DNA of 64,000 nucleotides from contig NC_067197.1 in NCBI RefSeq assembly GCF_000699445.3, forward strand, positions 32,223,809 to 32,287,808, written 5' to 3'. Positions 38,474 to 50,105 of the stretch are shown here, piece by piece. The notes under the pieces are model-generated. The model did no database searches, had not been told where the DNA came from, and saw nothing but the letters and a program-made list of their open reading frames with translations. This DNA is from Schistosoma haematobium. Taxonomy: Eukaryota > Platyhelminthes > Trematoda > Strigeidida > Schistosomatidae. The position numbers were made by a program, and so were the translations under genes. How positions within the stretch are numbered: the first letter of the stretch is position 1; each line of letters opens with the position of its first letter.

Positions 38474-40490
38474 GTGCAACTTTATTAAGCTTCATACTGA
38501 TACAATTTAGCAATCTAGGAAAGCAGAACGTTTTGATCCCCGTAATGAGCACGTTTATCTACAACAAGTTGGTGACTAACGATGTCAAAACTTTAGAAAT
38601 GTCAAAGTATAGCATTTAGACAAGATATCATTGGTTACGTTGAGACAACACCAAATTAAAGAAGTCAAAGTGGCAAGTATTACAAGATCGACTTCCAGAA
38701 ATCGATTATGAGAATCATTGATAATTTCTCAGCGAGTAGTTAGTTAGAAAGTTCGTCACTAACAATTTTTCTAATAATCCTAGAGATGATTGCAGCAATG
38801 TTTATGGGCCGATAATTGTTCATGTCAATCTTATCTCTAACGTGGTTCAATAATATGCGGTTTCTCAACAGTAAGGATAAGTGGTGCACATGGGCTCCAA
38901 GGTCGTGAGGGAACAAATGGTGTATGAACCAATCATCGATCAACGGCTACCATGGGACTGCATCACCTGACGTTTCTCCACTGCCTTGTGCAAGCAAGCA
39001 GCATCACAGCTCACGCAAAAACAAGTAAATTGTGTGGCACATATGTATTCTGTGCCCATTTACCAGTTACTAGTCACCCACATAACTCTTGACTCAGTGC
39101 CACTCAGTAATTATTACCATTCGTATAAATACCACTGAAGAGGTCTGCTATAATTTTAGGGGCGTATATGAAGGTGCTGTTATACAGGATGCATCGCAAA
39201 TGAAAATGTTGAGTTGCTTTAACGCGTTTATTGAAAAGGAGAATTACGTTTTGCACTTCTGAGCTGGCATTAATTGCTAACAGCAACTCAATAATGGCTT
39301 TTAACCTGTGCTTCTCTCTAATTTGGTTAAAACTATTGTTATTTGCTCAACTGTCGCGAGCTGACGATCAGATAGAATGTGTCGATGGCATCCTAGAGAC
39401 CTATACATGAGAAAAAGTTATCCAAGTCAGAGAAGTTAACCAGTGGGCTGAGGACGTCCCAGTCAGCATGCTTATAGTACGTATATAGACGGAGTTTTGT
39501 CTGGCTCGGTTATGAGAGGGATGGATAGGGAGGGCACAGAGAACTACTTTCTTTTCACTGTTCTTCAACTCATTGTATACTTGTACAGGTAGTGGGATGA
39601 CATCTCTATTAAATATTAGATCAAGTATATTATCACTCTCACTGCGACCAGAAGTGTATGTTAATGGTTAGCGGAAATTCATCATGACTGACAACTACCG
39701 GCAACCCAGTTCATTCTAGGGCAACATGAATCCCTTGAAGTATTGTAGTTTGGAGCGGATGCATGTGTAAATGCATTGACTATCAACTCATCCAAATTAC
39801 CCGAACTTTTGGAGACACGTTGGTATTCTGCGGTCTTTCCTAAATCAGCCCTGCTTACACGACGGTGATGGTGTCCGTCTTGTACGACGTTTGAACGAAT
39901 TCTGATCATATAGCCACCTCAATTATTATTAAGGTAAAACATGATGTCGGTGTGCAAATTATTGTACGCTAAAGACATTGTAATATTCTTGCGATTAGGT
40001 CTGGAACCAGAAGGTTCTGTATATACTTTCTTATAACATGGTATAGACGTATTAGTATTAACTGTTTTAAGAGCTCTCACGCTAGAACTAGGTAGTTGGG
40101 CATGAGTTTCTAATGTTTTGCTGAAAGATTTCGAATTAATGTCGCCATTGTACATGCATTGGTTGCCTGAGGTCACTACATACATTTGAGGCAATTTAGC
40201 ATTCTTCGTTGGTAATTCAGAGTGTTGGCGAACATGAGACAGTTTAACAGCATAAGTGGGTCCTCATGCTGATGAGGAAGGATTTGTTGTAATCTCAACA
40301 GCATTATGTTCGTTTGAGGTACGCTACTGCGGTTTCATGCGAGACGATACGACCAATCCTAAACTTTGTTAGTGTACTGAATAGCCGTTCGGATCCCTTC
40401 AGCTATTCAACAAATAAACGTGAATCGAATTTAAACAAGATAGGGTAAATCTACATATGGCGCATTACATTAGAGCGAATACATTCATAT
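38474..40490 (-). pseudogene. Module T copy 4: decayed CR1-like LINE (inverted)
   Basis: Reverse complement of 10106-12126. It shares CCTAGAATG (Arg codon) and CATGATGAA variants with copy 1, its mirror partner, rather than with copies 2 and 3. A private A/G change near 39486 and a small deletion in the A-run near 39333 mark this copy. Confidence 0.75.
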
Positions 40491-41548
40491 GAACTGTCTT
40501 GAAGTTCAACTGTTTTTGAAAACCAAATTCCTTACACACTCACACACAAATCCAAGGGTGATTTCGCTAGGTATATTATAGATAATCACGTTATTTTGAG
40601 AAACAATTCACTTAGCAACTTCGCCGGCGATGAAATCGATATCAGGTTGTAATTTCAAGTCCTTCAGGAACTACATCCGAGTGGCAATAGTGTATGTATT
40701 TCTTGGATCACACGAGGAGTTTTGGATTCTTCAGAAGCGCGAATAAACTGAATTGACCTTCACCAAACACCAAGAAACCCACATTCACGGATTTCTCCCG
40801 ACAGACTACAAACAGCGAACACTACCTACCCTAATCAAAATATCTACCCAATAACACCAACTAAATATGCGAATTCGGATACATCGACAGAGACAAAGGA
40901 TCATTACTAAGCGACATTCCTTATGATATTCAAGATTTATATCAGGCTCATCATACAAAAGAGTAAACCATATCGTTTAATTAATTAGTTAAAATATTGT
41001 GGTAAACAACAATTTAGTACAATCATTAACATTTCTAAATACAACAACTGAGGTCATCAGACTGATGTTTCTCAAAATCACACTCTCACATAGTGTACAC
41101 TATTATTATCATCATCATTTGTGTTAACCTTGAGAAATATGTTTCATATGTGAAAACGCATATTAGATTAGAAGAACACAAATAGTAAATGTGATGATTC
41201 TATGTGACATTCAAACACGTATTCCTGACTGAATCGTCAAGTAACAGTCGTTTATGTGAACAGATTTGAGAGGACGAAAGTAGTGCATGTTGTGTTCATG
41301 TCAAAGTGATACGGTTCATCGAGAATAACATCTTCTTGTTGAACATTATTATCTTCTAGATCACTTCAACCATACTTTCTAGCTGTGAAACTCACTATAG
41401 TCTTGAGTTAAATAGAGGTGTAAGAGCTGAGTGTCCAGTTGACCATAATAGATACGACAAAATGAAAACAATTAATGCAACGAATAACCAGTGATAATGA
41501 ATGTGGTACTAAAATCACTCACCACTATCTCACTTAGTATCACCAATT
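40491..41548 (-). repeat. Module a, left arm of C-III (18-bp deletion)
   Basis: 1058 bp. Otherwise matches the other arms but lacks 18 bp at about 40678 (CTACATCCGAGTGG, where others have an extra CACTAACAG... stretch). Confidence 0.9.
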
Positions 41549-41879
41549 CATTAGCACTGAAACGAATGACGACGTTTAAATGACTCAAGTTTCCTTCCTG
41601 ACGATATGGGTAGATGAAGCTATACAGTGGGTTTTATGTGTGATTTATTGGACGGCTAGTAGCCTCTGGTTATTCAGAGAAGTTTTACAAAAATAGCAAA
41701 GATATTCGAACTCATTCAATTGGAAGAACTGATATGATATTGAGTCGAAATAATGAATAACATTCTATTATGTGAGGTAATAATTAATAGATAGAATGGT
41801 GAAATTTCAACTCATACTTCAGACGGGTTTGTCGGATTATATTCAGCTCGTCATGAGTTGTTTCTTCAGTGCATAGTCT

Positions 41880-42285
41880 TGTAGCGTGGCGTCGAGTCGA
41901 AATTGACTATGAACACCGCTACAAAGAAACACGTGCCAAATAGATCAGAAGGCGTAAGAAGCTCGTTCCAAATGACTCCATAAAATCCCCGAGAAGCCGA
42001 ATACCAGAAGGCAATTAATGGACCAAGTCGAGGTTTATTAGCTGGCGATCTCGTGGCATCGAAAGGATACCGAGATCGTGCCAGGATACAACCTTGGTTA
42101 CAGAAGGTAACCGAATTCGCGCGAAGTTACAATCAAAGTGTAAGTATAAGAATGGAAGCACAAAATAGCTGTCATTAGCACAGTCAAACAAAAGCACGTT
42201 AAAACAAACACTGGTACAGTTGGTTATAATAATAATTGTTTTTATTAAACCAGTCGTGTTCTCGTGATAAATGTGAGTCACTACA
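41880..42285. mobile_element. Solo LTR, probably Ty3/Gypsy-like
   Basis: A 406-bp insertion beginning TGTAGCG and ending CACTACA (inverted 5-bp termini TGTAG/CTACA), flanked by GTCT at 41876-41879 and 42286-42289. The empty site CATAGTCTCATG is seen in C-I and C-II. A 4-bp duplication and TG..CA ends favour Ty3/Gypsy over BEL/Pao, but no internal region remains to prove the family. The 88-codon minus frame inside (42015-42281) is not a gene. Confidence 0.82.
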
Positions 42286-43486
42286 GTCTCATGTCTCCTG
42301 AGGATAGAGGACGGACCGAATTACTCCCCATACTCAGAGCATCAAAAACTGAGTTTCTCATTTTTGCCCGTTTCACTTCATTTCCATAGTTTTGTAAAAA
42401 CCCTCTATTTCGCCACAGAGTACTACTACTTCCTTTCAGCTTTCAGTGGAAATTGAGCAAAGCTATCATATTTGAACTCGGCTATCAACAGGTCAGAACG
42501 GAAAATTCATGTACTCCATCACAGTTGTCATTACCAAGTTGTTTTGTGTATAAAATAAGTTGACCGGAATGTCAACGATAAAATTGAAGACAATTAAGGG
42601 GCAGAAAATCGGAATATGTTTCGTAAACACACTGTTCAAACGCGACGGTATATCAAAACTTCAACGTCAATTGCATGTTTACACTTCTTGCAGCGAAGTT
42701 GTAAGGCCATACCTGCTTAGGAACGTCAGTTCAACCCATTCCAATCCTGCTGAATGTTAGTGATGAGATTTATCAAACGCTGTCGTTTTGAAACGAACTG
42801 GATCAAAATCAGTGTCTGCATCATCACTTCAATATTTGTGACAATTATTTACAAAATTACTATGCACTACTGCTGAATCAGTGCGAAGTTGTGTGTAAAG
42901 ATGAGGTTTAGTTGAAATCTAATCCACTAGAGATTATAAACTTCAGACTCATTGCATGTACATTGTTAGTTTAAGGTGGGTAATCAATTCATGGAATGTA
43001 GAGTGTAAATTGTTATTGCACGGATTCCAACATCAAGTTAATCCTTTAAAACAAAACACTATTCCAAATAAATGCACATTAGTCTAGATGACATTGGATA
43101 TACTCAATTATGTAACAAGTCGTTTTCGTGATTATAAAGCAAACAACTTGAGTGACATTGACACGAGTTCATCATCCACGTGAGATAATATTTAGTGTTT
43201 TAAATTGTTGGCACGAAATGCTTCCTCATTATCGGTGAACTATGGTGACACAGAATAAAATTTGTTTATCTGGAGATGTCAAGTGATTATATTTTGGAGG
43301 TTTAGTCGGTTAAAACTAAACTCAATTTTCTATAATAGAAACTTGATAAAATTAACCAAGTTTGTTTTTCAAGGTATTTTATAAGTACAAGATTACTTGA
43401 AACTGCTCAGGAATATACTAACCAGAATTCTGTGCTTAAAACGAGTTTTCAGGATGTTACGGAAATATTTGTGCACACATACGGAG

Positions 43487-43625
43487 TGACAGGTCGTGGA
43501 TGCGCACTGCTGAAGAGTCCCATACTAGGACTAAACTGCTATCAAATGCCTCCAGGTTTCCAATGGTGATCTAACATTCATCGATCCGTGAACTCCATCA
43601 AACTCTGACAAATCTCCACAACCCA
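43487..43625 (+). mobile_element. Decayed SINE with dead hammerhead, copy in C-III
   Basis: Same element as 29603-29745, collinear, with the same TAAA core change. Confidence 0.65.
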
Positions 43626-43960
43626 GTGCTGATAATTCTAAGGCGTTTAGATCACTTTTTTAATTTACTGTTCTCTTGTGACATTATGGTTTCTCAATGA
43701 AACTTGGAAGGTAGAAACTATTAAGATGAACGAATGAAGACTAAAATATAGTACGACGACAAGTTTTACGTTGCAAAATATGTCATACATAGAACGTTAG
43801 CTTTCTTCATTCAACCTTAATGTTATTCAATGAATAATTCTATGTTTGAATTAGAATAATTCAAAATGCAAATGTCAACCAACAATCATATATTTTAGTA
43901 GATATTATAATGACGTATGTTTATGCTCAATGCCAGCTAATGTAGCTATTTCATATAAAC

Positions 43961-44639
43961 TGAAAGATCCAAACAAAGGTTTGGACTGAAGAATAGCTGT
44001 CTAGGTGGGTTAGATACGCGCCCTTGCCCGATTAAAGTCAAAAACAAAGTAATTGGGTAAAATGACGGTTCTAATATTCATCATAAAGTTGAATGCACAT
44101 CGTTACCTAAACAAATATGACCACCTAGCTATTCAACCAATAATTGTTCAATTAATCAGATCTAGATTACAATAAATAACGAAGTTGATAAAGGATGCGA
44201 GAAAATTACCAATCACAACAAATCAGTGTTATTCTATCCTGTCTGGCTAGATCACGCACAGATTCATTCAAAAGATAATATTTGGTTGCTTTATAACACA
44301 GAGTGTTTCCAATTCTGGAAGAATGCCTCAATTCACAGTCAATGAAAGGCACAATTCCAGTCAATACAAGCAACACAATCAAGAGGAGGAACAAACCAAT
44401 ATATCTGCTGCCAAGACTAAGTATCATGTCAAACAACATAAATGCAATTCAGGAAGAAACACGAAAACTTAGTGAAGGCGTAAGAAAAATAGAAACTCTA
44501 ATGAAATACAAATATTAACAAGTCAAATATAATCAAAACGACTAACAAAATGTACAACTAAAAGAATCAGTAGGAACAAACTGCAAGTGTATACAGGAGG
44601 GATTTTCACACACAAAAAACCTTCAAAATGGATCTAACA
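43961..44639 (-). mobile_element. Solo LTR related to BEL/Pao element, copy III
   Basis: Collinear with 30078-30755. The frames 44206-44439 and 44303-44518 lie within the LTR and are not genes. Confidence 0.82.
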
Positions 44640-45828
44640 TAAAGCATTCCAAATGAAGTGGCTTCCACAGACTTTAACAGAAATATGTTTATAGTAGCTC
44701 AAACTGTACAAAATAAATGATCGTTGTGTCATTCTCTTCAGTTTCCACAGTTATATTATCCAGCTTATTCATCCGAAATCCGGTCAGATGTACAGCGATA
44801 CCTTTCGCTGAGAAAAGAATAACATGTGAATTTTAATAGCTCTACGTATTGAATGGAATTGTAAGATTAATGATCAGAAATAAATATGGATTAGATAAAT
44901 TGAAGGACAGTAATGTAAAAACAAGTCAGAATACTATGAATGACGTACAAATTACTGAATGAGATGGAGTAAATGCTGGATAAATGTCCTAATACGTTTC
45001 ATCTTTTTCAACATATCTGAATGAGTATAAGCTATGAAAATACAAAGAACATGGTTGTGGGCATAACCTTGTGTTATAACTTCTGGACTGTGTGCCCTGT
45101 TAATGTATACCTAATGATACCGCCAATCAGAAGCAGTGAATTATCGAACGAAACAGTGTGGCATAAAACATGTGCGAGCAGCCTAGAGTTCTGATTGGTC
45201 CTGCTTTCCGCCTAGCCCAGCCATTAAAGTCCAAGACGCTAATCTCTGCTTCTGAAATATGAATCATGTATTTCAAACATAGTAGGTGTATATACACCAA
45301 TCAAGCAGACCACAACGTACCATAAAATAGAAAATAACATTTGTACATTATCTGACCAAAAGTGGCTGTGAATGTGGGAGGCAGTGACTAATAGACTGGA
45401 CATAATTCAAGAATGGTAAAACGTATAATAATGGTTCATAGGTCAAAATTAGGCTTATAATAAGAAGAATATGATTATGAATAGTTTAGTTATTTAACGA
45501 TTATACGATAAAAATATATACTCATAGTATTGGTCCATGAATGGATCCCAAAGTTACCATTCATTATGCTCATCGAGACCTAACACTTTTTGAAAGTAAA
45601 TCATATTATAATGGTCTGTGGATCGAAAGAAAACTTACAATAAGAAGGATGTGAATATACGTAATCGAATTGCTGGACACTTATACAATAAGAATACATA
45701 TAATTATACTCCATTCCAGTTTTCAGAATTCGCCCATAATTTACTGCCGAGTTTCTACGTCTTCATTTATCTCGATTGAGTAATGGACATATTATGCTTT
45801 TATGCCTCTTCATTGTCTTCAACGTGCT

Positions 45829-46904
45829 AATTGGTGATACTAAGTGAGATAGTGGTGAGTGATTTTAGTACCACATTCATTATCACTGGTTATTCGTTGC
45901 ATTAATTGTTTTCATTTTGTCGTATCTATTATGGTCAACTGGACACTCAGCTCTTACACCTCTATTTAACTCAAGACTATAGTGAGTTTCACAGCTAGAA
46001 AGTATGGTTGAAGTGATCTAGAAGATAATAATGTTCAACAAGAAGATGTTATTCTCGATGAACCGTATCACTTTGACATGAACACAACATGCACTACTTT
46101 CGTCCTCTCAAATCTGTTCACATAAACGACTGTTACTTGACGATTCAGTCAGGAATACGTGTTTGAATGTCACATAGAATCATCACATTTACTATTTGTG
46201 TTCTTCTAATCTAATATGCGTTTTCACATATGAAACATATTTCTCAAGGTTAACACAAATGATGATGATAATAATAGTGTACACTATGTGAGAGTGTGAT
46301 TTTGAGAAACATCAGTCTGATGACCTCAGTTGTTGTATTTAGAAATGTTAATGATTGTACTAAATTGTTGTTTACCACAATATTTTAACTAATTAATTAA
46401 ACGATATGGTTTACTCTTTTGTATGATGAGCCTGATATAAATCTTGAATATCATAAGGAATGTCGCTTAGTAATGATCCTTTGTCTCTGTCGATGTATCC
46501 GAATTCGCATATTTAGTTGGTGTTATTGGGTAGATATTTTGATTAGGGTAGGTAGTGTTCGCTGTTTGTAGTCTGTCGGGAGAAATCCGTGAATGTGGGT
46601 TTCTTGGTGTTTGGTGAAGGTCAATTCAGTTTATTCGCGCTTCTGAAGAATCCAAAACTCCTCGTGTGATCCAAGAAATACATACACTATTGCCACTCAA
46701 AATGCTACTGTTAGTGGATGTAGTTCCTGAAGGACTTGAAATTACAACCTGATATCGATTTCATCGCCGGCGAAGTTGCTAAGTGAATTGTTTCTCAAAA
46801 TAACGTGATTATCTATAATATACCTAGCGAAATCACCCTTGGATTTGTGTGTGAGTGTGTAAGGAATTTGGTTTTCAAAAAACAGTTGAACTTCAAGACA
46901 GTTC
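45829..46904 (+). repeat. Module a, right arm of C-III
   Basis: 1076-bp inverted partner of 40491-41548. Shares CACTATTGCCACTC and TTTCTCAAAA variants with the left arms of C-II and C-III. Confidence 0.9.
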
Positions 46905-47203
46905 ATATGAATGTATTCGCTCTAATGTAATGCGCCATATGTAGATTTACCCTATCTTGTTTAAATTCGATTCACGTTTATTTGTTGAATAGCTGAAGGG
47001 ATCCGAACGGCTATTCAGTACACTAACAAAGTTTAGGATTGGTCGTATCGTCTCGCATGAAACCGCAGTAGCGTACCTCAAACGAACATAATGCTGTTGA
47101 GATTACAACAAATCCTTCCTCATCAGCATGAGGACCCACTTATGCTGTTAAACTGTCTCATGTTCGCCAACACTCTGAATTGCCAATGAAGAATGCTAAA
47201 TTG
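46905..47203 (+). repeat. Module T, truncated fifth copy
   Basis: Matches the first 300 bp of T (compare 10106-10405). Similarity ends abruptly near GAAGAATGCTAAATTG. This is the right boundary of the young palindrome. Confidence 0.85.
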
Positions 47204-47264
47204 TCTCTTGGGCATGTAGTAAAGCCACCCACTTGCTGTCACTTTATGGTTTCACCGCCCTTAG

Positions 47265-47665
47265 CAATTTTAACTAATTCGAATAACATTGACGGTATAT
47301 CACTGTCACATGACACACGCATTTCGGTAGACCTGATTGATATATTTAGGTTATTATTGCTTTGTTGTTCCGTGCTCTGTTTTCGTTTTAATTTCTCTAG
47401 TTGTATATAATTATCATTATTTCGATCTGGCACACGAATGGACCTTAATTACACCGTTCATAAATCAACAGGCTGTCCATTTAAGAAATATTAAAAATTC
47501 CCGGCTGATGCATTGGATCACTGTAATATGAGTACTACTTAAACAACTACTGAACTAGTATACTTAAAACTTTCTTTTATCACATGTTTGTTCTGCACGT
47601 CTAACGTTATTATTTATATCAAATTGATCATGCCTGTAAACTGGCGTGAATTCTGTAATTATGAA
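47265..47665 (+). repeat. Old diverged fragment of module Y
   Basis: Aligns with frequent mismatches to 35700-36035 of Y. Shared landmarks are CTAATT.GAATA, TTATTTCTCT/TTAATTTCTCT, ATAAATCAACA.G.TGTCCA.TTAAGAA, and the ACTGGC.TGAA.TCTGTAATTA stretch. It is much older than the two Y copies in the palindrome. The short frames 47180-47410, 47239-47433 and 47337-47531 lie in it and are not convincing genes. Confidence 0.65.
47608..47662 (+). repeat. 55-bp direct repeat (first copy)
   Basis: Recurs at 48161-48215 with one mismatch (ATGCCTG versus ATGCTTG). It is part of the diverged Y sequence. The interval between copies contains an RTE 3' fragment. It is too long for a LINE target duplication, so it more likely reflects a local tandem duplication. 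Confidence 0.75.
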
Positions 47666-47790
47666 AACGATGAACTGCAACTGGACGGAGCTATAAAGGA
47701 TTGCCAGTGCAGGGTTGGATGGAGAATGCTGGTGAGCGGCCTATGCTCCTTCACGAGGAGTAACAGGCGTAAGTAAGTAAGTAAGTTGAT
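47665..47790 (+). mobile_element. RTE-like LINE, 3' end fragment
   Basis: Encodes the C-terminus [20 protein letters not shown] followed by the family's (TAAG)n tail. Only about 120 bp remain, a typical 5'-truncated insertion. Confidence 0.8.
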
Positions 47791-48160
47791 GACTAGTATT
47801 GCTGGTTAGATATTTACTGAAGATGTGAAGCTTGTTCAAAGGACTTTTGTGTTATATCAAATCAAATGCATGTTATACATATCTATGTGATCCTGATGTA
47901 ACCCATTCTGACAGATAACATATTCGGAACTTAATGAACTATTGGTGTGTGGTGACCAAGAATGAAACACTTTGAAATATGGAAGTAATCCAAATGAGTG
48001 TTCTGTAACTCGACCGGATGATGTGGACGGATGAAATGGTTCAGATAGCGAAAACTGATCAAAATTTGCAAATATCATCTATAAGTGCCTAATCAACGCA
48101 CATCACTGATGTTTACATGTGAAAAGCATGTTCAACAATCATTGGAATACTTATTACTTA

Positions 48161-48215
48161 TATTATTTATATCAAATTGATCATGCTTGTAAACTGGCGT
48201 GAATTCTGTAATTAT
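48161..48215 (+). repeat. 55-bp direct repeat (second copy)
   Basis: Partner of 47608-47662. Confidence 0.75.
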
Positions 48216-48241
48216 TATTTTTCAGAACATAAAATTATAAA

Positions 48242-48916
48242 TGTTGTAATTCAGCTATAAATTCCACAATTAACCACTTTTAAGACTGGCACCTTTATGT
48301 CGCTGAATAATTACTGTTGATTAACTTGTATTCTCCGTATTAATAGTTACCTAAGTAAGTATAAATATCTGTTGATATAATCTGAACTTGTTAATTTATT
48401 TTTAGGGCTTAAATTGACGCTGTTATTGTCATTACTGATTTCTTTACTACTTATAGAAATATCAGTAGCTTCAAGCAGTGCATCAAAACACCATCTTATC
48501 TGAATGGTCATGAAGATAATATTAGAGTGATTTTGAGGAAATCCACACCTGACGTGGTCAGTAAAGAAAGCCCCTTATCAAAACCCTATTTGAATGGGGA
48601 CATAACAGGTGGAATATTAACAGGTCGAATCAAAAGATCTATTGAAAGGACATTTCCCACCGTCAGGTTGCATATAATCTCAGCCAAACCAGTACTTATA
48701 CAACAAATCAAGGATAGGTTATCGATGATTTGCTCCTTTATGTGTGCATACAAATTCAAATGCTCCATTTGACCTAGTTACATAGGCCGTACTACGGACG
48801 CTTTATCCTTGTGTGCTTGTGAACGTGTACTAGGTTGGTCGTGAAAATAATTCACTAAGTCTGTTAACAGCCACATTCTTTCTCACTTAATACATAGTGA
48901 ACATCATATTTGTAGC
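48242..48916 (+). repeat. Left arm of a 0.67-kb inverted repeat (PLE-derived)
   Basis: Reverse complement of 54703-55370 at high identity over the central 500 bp and with more changes at the outer end. It encloses a PLE coding remnant (listed separately). The two arms flank about 5.8 kb of other repeats. Confidence 0.85.
48527..48890 (+). pseudogene. PLE remnant: end of RT region and degenerate GIY-YIG
   Basis: Frame 48527-48772 ends CSFMCAYKFKCSI, the usual lead-in to the GIY-YIG endonuclease of Penelope-like elements. After the TGA the same frame reads SYIGRTTDA, matching the YIG half-motif. The endonuclease is interrupted by the stop and quickly loses similarity. Confidence 0.6.
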
Positions 48917-48934
48917 TCAGGTGAATGATTTGGA

Positions 48935-49290
48935 TGAAGTTTTGTTCTCTGAGATGGATGTCTTGATCGTGAGGCTTTCGTAGTTATTCTGAACGACATC
49001 AGCACAAGCTTCAGGTAGGTGTGAAGTGTTCGAATTTCTCCACATATAACTCACAACTTGTCAAGTAGACCCATTTGGACCAAAAATCAAACAACCAAAA
49101 CAAAGAAGTACACAATGATGTGTTTATAGTCAACAGGAACCAATCAACATCGAAGTGTACAGGACAAGCTATGAACCATATGTGGAGAAATTCGAACACA
49201 TCACTTCCACCTGAATTTTATGCTTAGGATCTCATACAAAAGAATGATGAGAGCTCCACGACCAAACCATCCATCTCAGAGAACAAAATT
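48935..49290. mobile_element. Fold-back element with about 120-bp imperfect terminal inverted repeats
   Basis: GTTCTCTGAGATGGATG at 48942 pairs with CATCCATCTCAGAGAAC near 49270. Further in, TTCAGGTAGGTGTGAAGTG/TTCGAATTTCTCCACAT (49012-49045) pairs with ATGTGGAGAAATTCGAACAC...CACCTGAA (49172-49215). The loop is about 125 bp. No transposase. It resembles a non-autonomous DNA or fold-back element. I could not define a target duplication. Confidence 0.65.
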
Positions 49291-49432
49291 ACATCGAAAT
49301 ACATCTATCTATTTATTTGTACACTTCTTACTGTAGCCATAGTCTTAACATTTTTTTAAAAAATTGATCATAATCTTTGATGACCAAATAATAAGTATGA
49401 GAATTATGGTCACACATGATCACATTGATAAC

Positions 49433-49768
49433 TTACTTCCTTACTTAAGCCTTTTATCCATTGTCGAGGAGGATAGGCTGCCCACCAGCACTTTCCATCC
49501 AACCTTGGCTCGAGCAATGCTTTCCAGTTGTTATTCAGCCTTTTCATATCTGCCTCTATTTCCCGATGTAATGTGTTCTTTGGTCTTCCTCTTTTCCGCT
49601 TCCCTTCAGGATTCCAAGTTAAAGCTTGCAACATGATGCAGTTTGGTGATTTCCGTAATACATGTACTATTCACTTCTATCATCTTTTTCTAATTTCATC
49701 TTCAGTTGGAAGCTGGGTTTTTCTCTCCTACAATAGGCTGTTGCTGATGATATCCGGTCAGAGAAAGT
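49433..49768 (-). mobile_element. RTE-like LINE, 3' fragment
   Basis: Translates (minus) to [20 protein letters not shown] and downstream C-terminal sequence, with the degenerate (TAAG)n end at 49433-49450. Similar to 19841-20190 of the full element but older, with frame damage near the C-terminus. Confidence 0.8.
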
Positions 49769-49911
49769 TAATTCAGCCTGTCTTTCTACTTAGATATTAT
49801 TACATATTTCAAAAGCTAATCTTACGTAATCTCTTTAGTGATCTTATTATCTAATTTTCATTTGCACCCGGTACATTGTTAATTTTAGGGAAAACCAAAA
49901 AAGCATTAATT

Positions 49912-50105
49912 AAAGTTAGACATTAACATCGTTGAATGTCGGCTGGCTCAGTGGTCTAGAGGTTAAGTGCTCGCATGCGAGACTGATAGGCACTGGGTTC
50001 AAATCTCGTGGATCCACATTGTTGAGGAGTCGCATACCACTGCTTCCAGGTTTTCCATGATGGTATAGCTTCAATTGACTCATGATCTCAACTATTAAGA
50101 CTTAT
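49912..50105 (+). mobile_element. tRNA-headed SINE (hammerhead deleted)
   Basis: After the leader GTTAGACATTAAC it has a tRNA-like head with box A TGGCTCAGTGGTCTAGAGG and box B GGTTCAAATCTC, then the shared GTTGAGGAGTCGCATACC and CCAGGTTTTCCATGATGG tail. The part carrying GGACGAAAC is deleted, so no ribozyme remains. Confidence 0.8.

Larger units (their letters stand above)
41549..45828 (-). repeat. Module C, copy III (minus orientation)
   Basis: 4280 bp: C-II plus a 406-bp solo LTR and its 4-bp duplication at 41880-42289. Same orientation as C-II and inverted relative to C-I. Confidence 0.9.

Noticed and set aside
4646..47203. CRISPR-like or satellite array
   Set aside because: Repeats are kilobase-sized, inverted and few, with no regular short spacers.
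4646..47203. A single giant DNA transposon (Maverick-like) with long terminal inverted repeats
   Set aside because: No transposase, integrase of that type, polymerase B or capsid genes in C or Y, and the arms are internally repeated rather than terminal.
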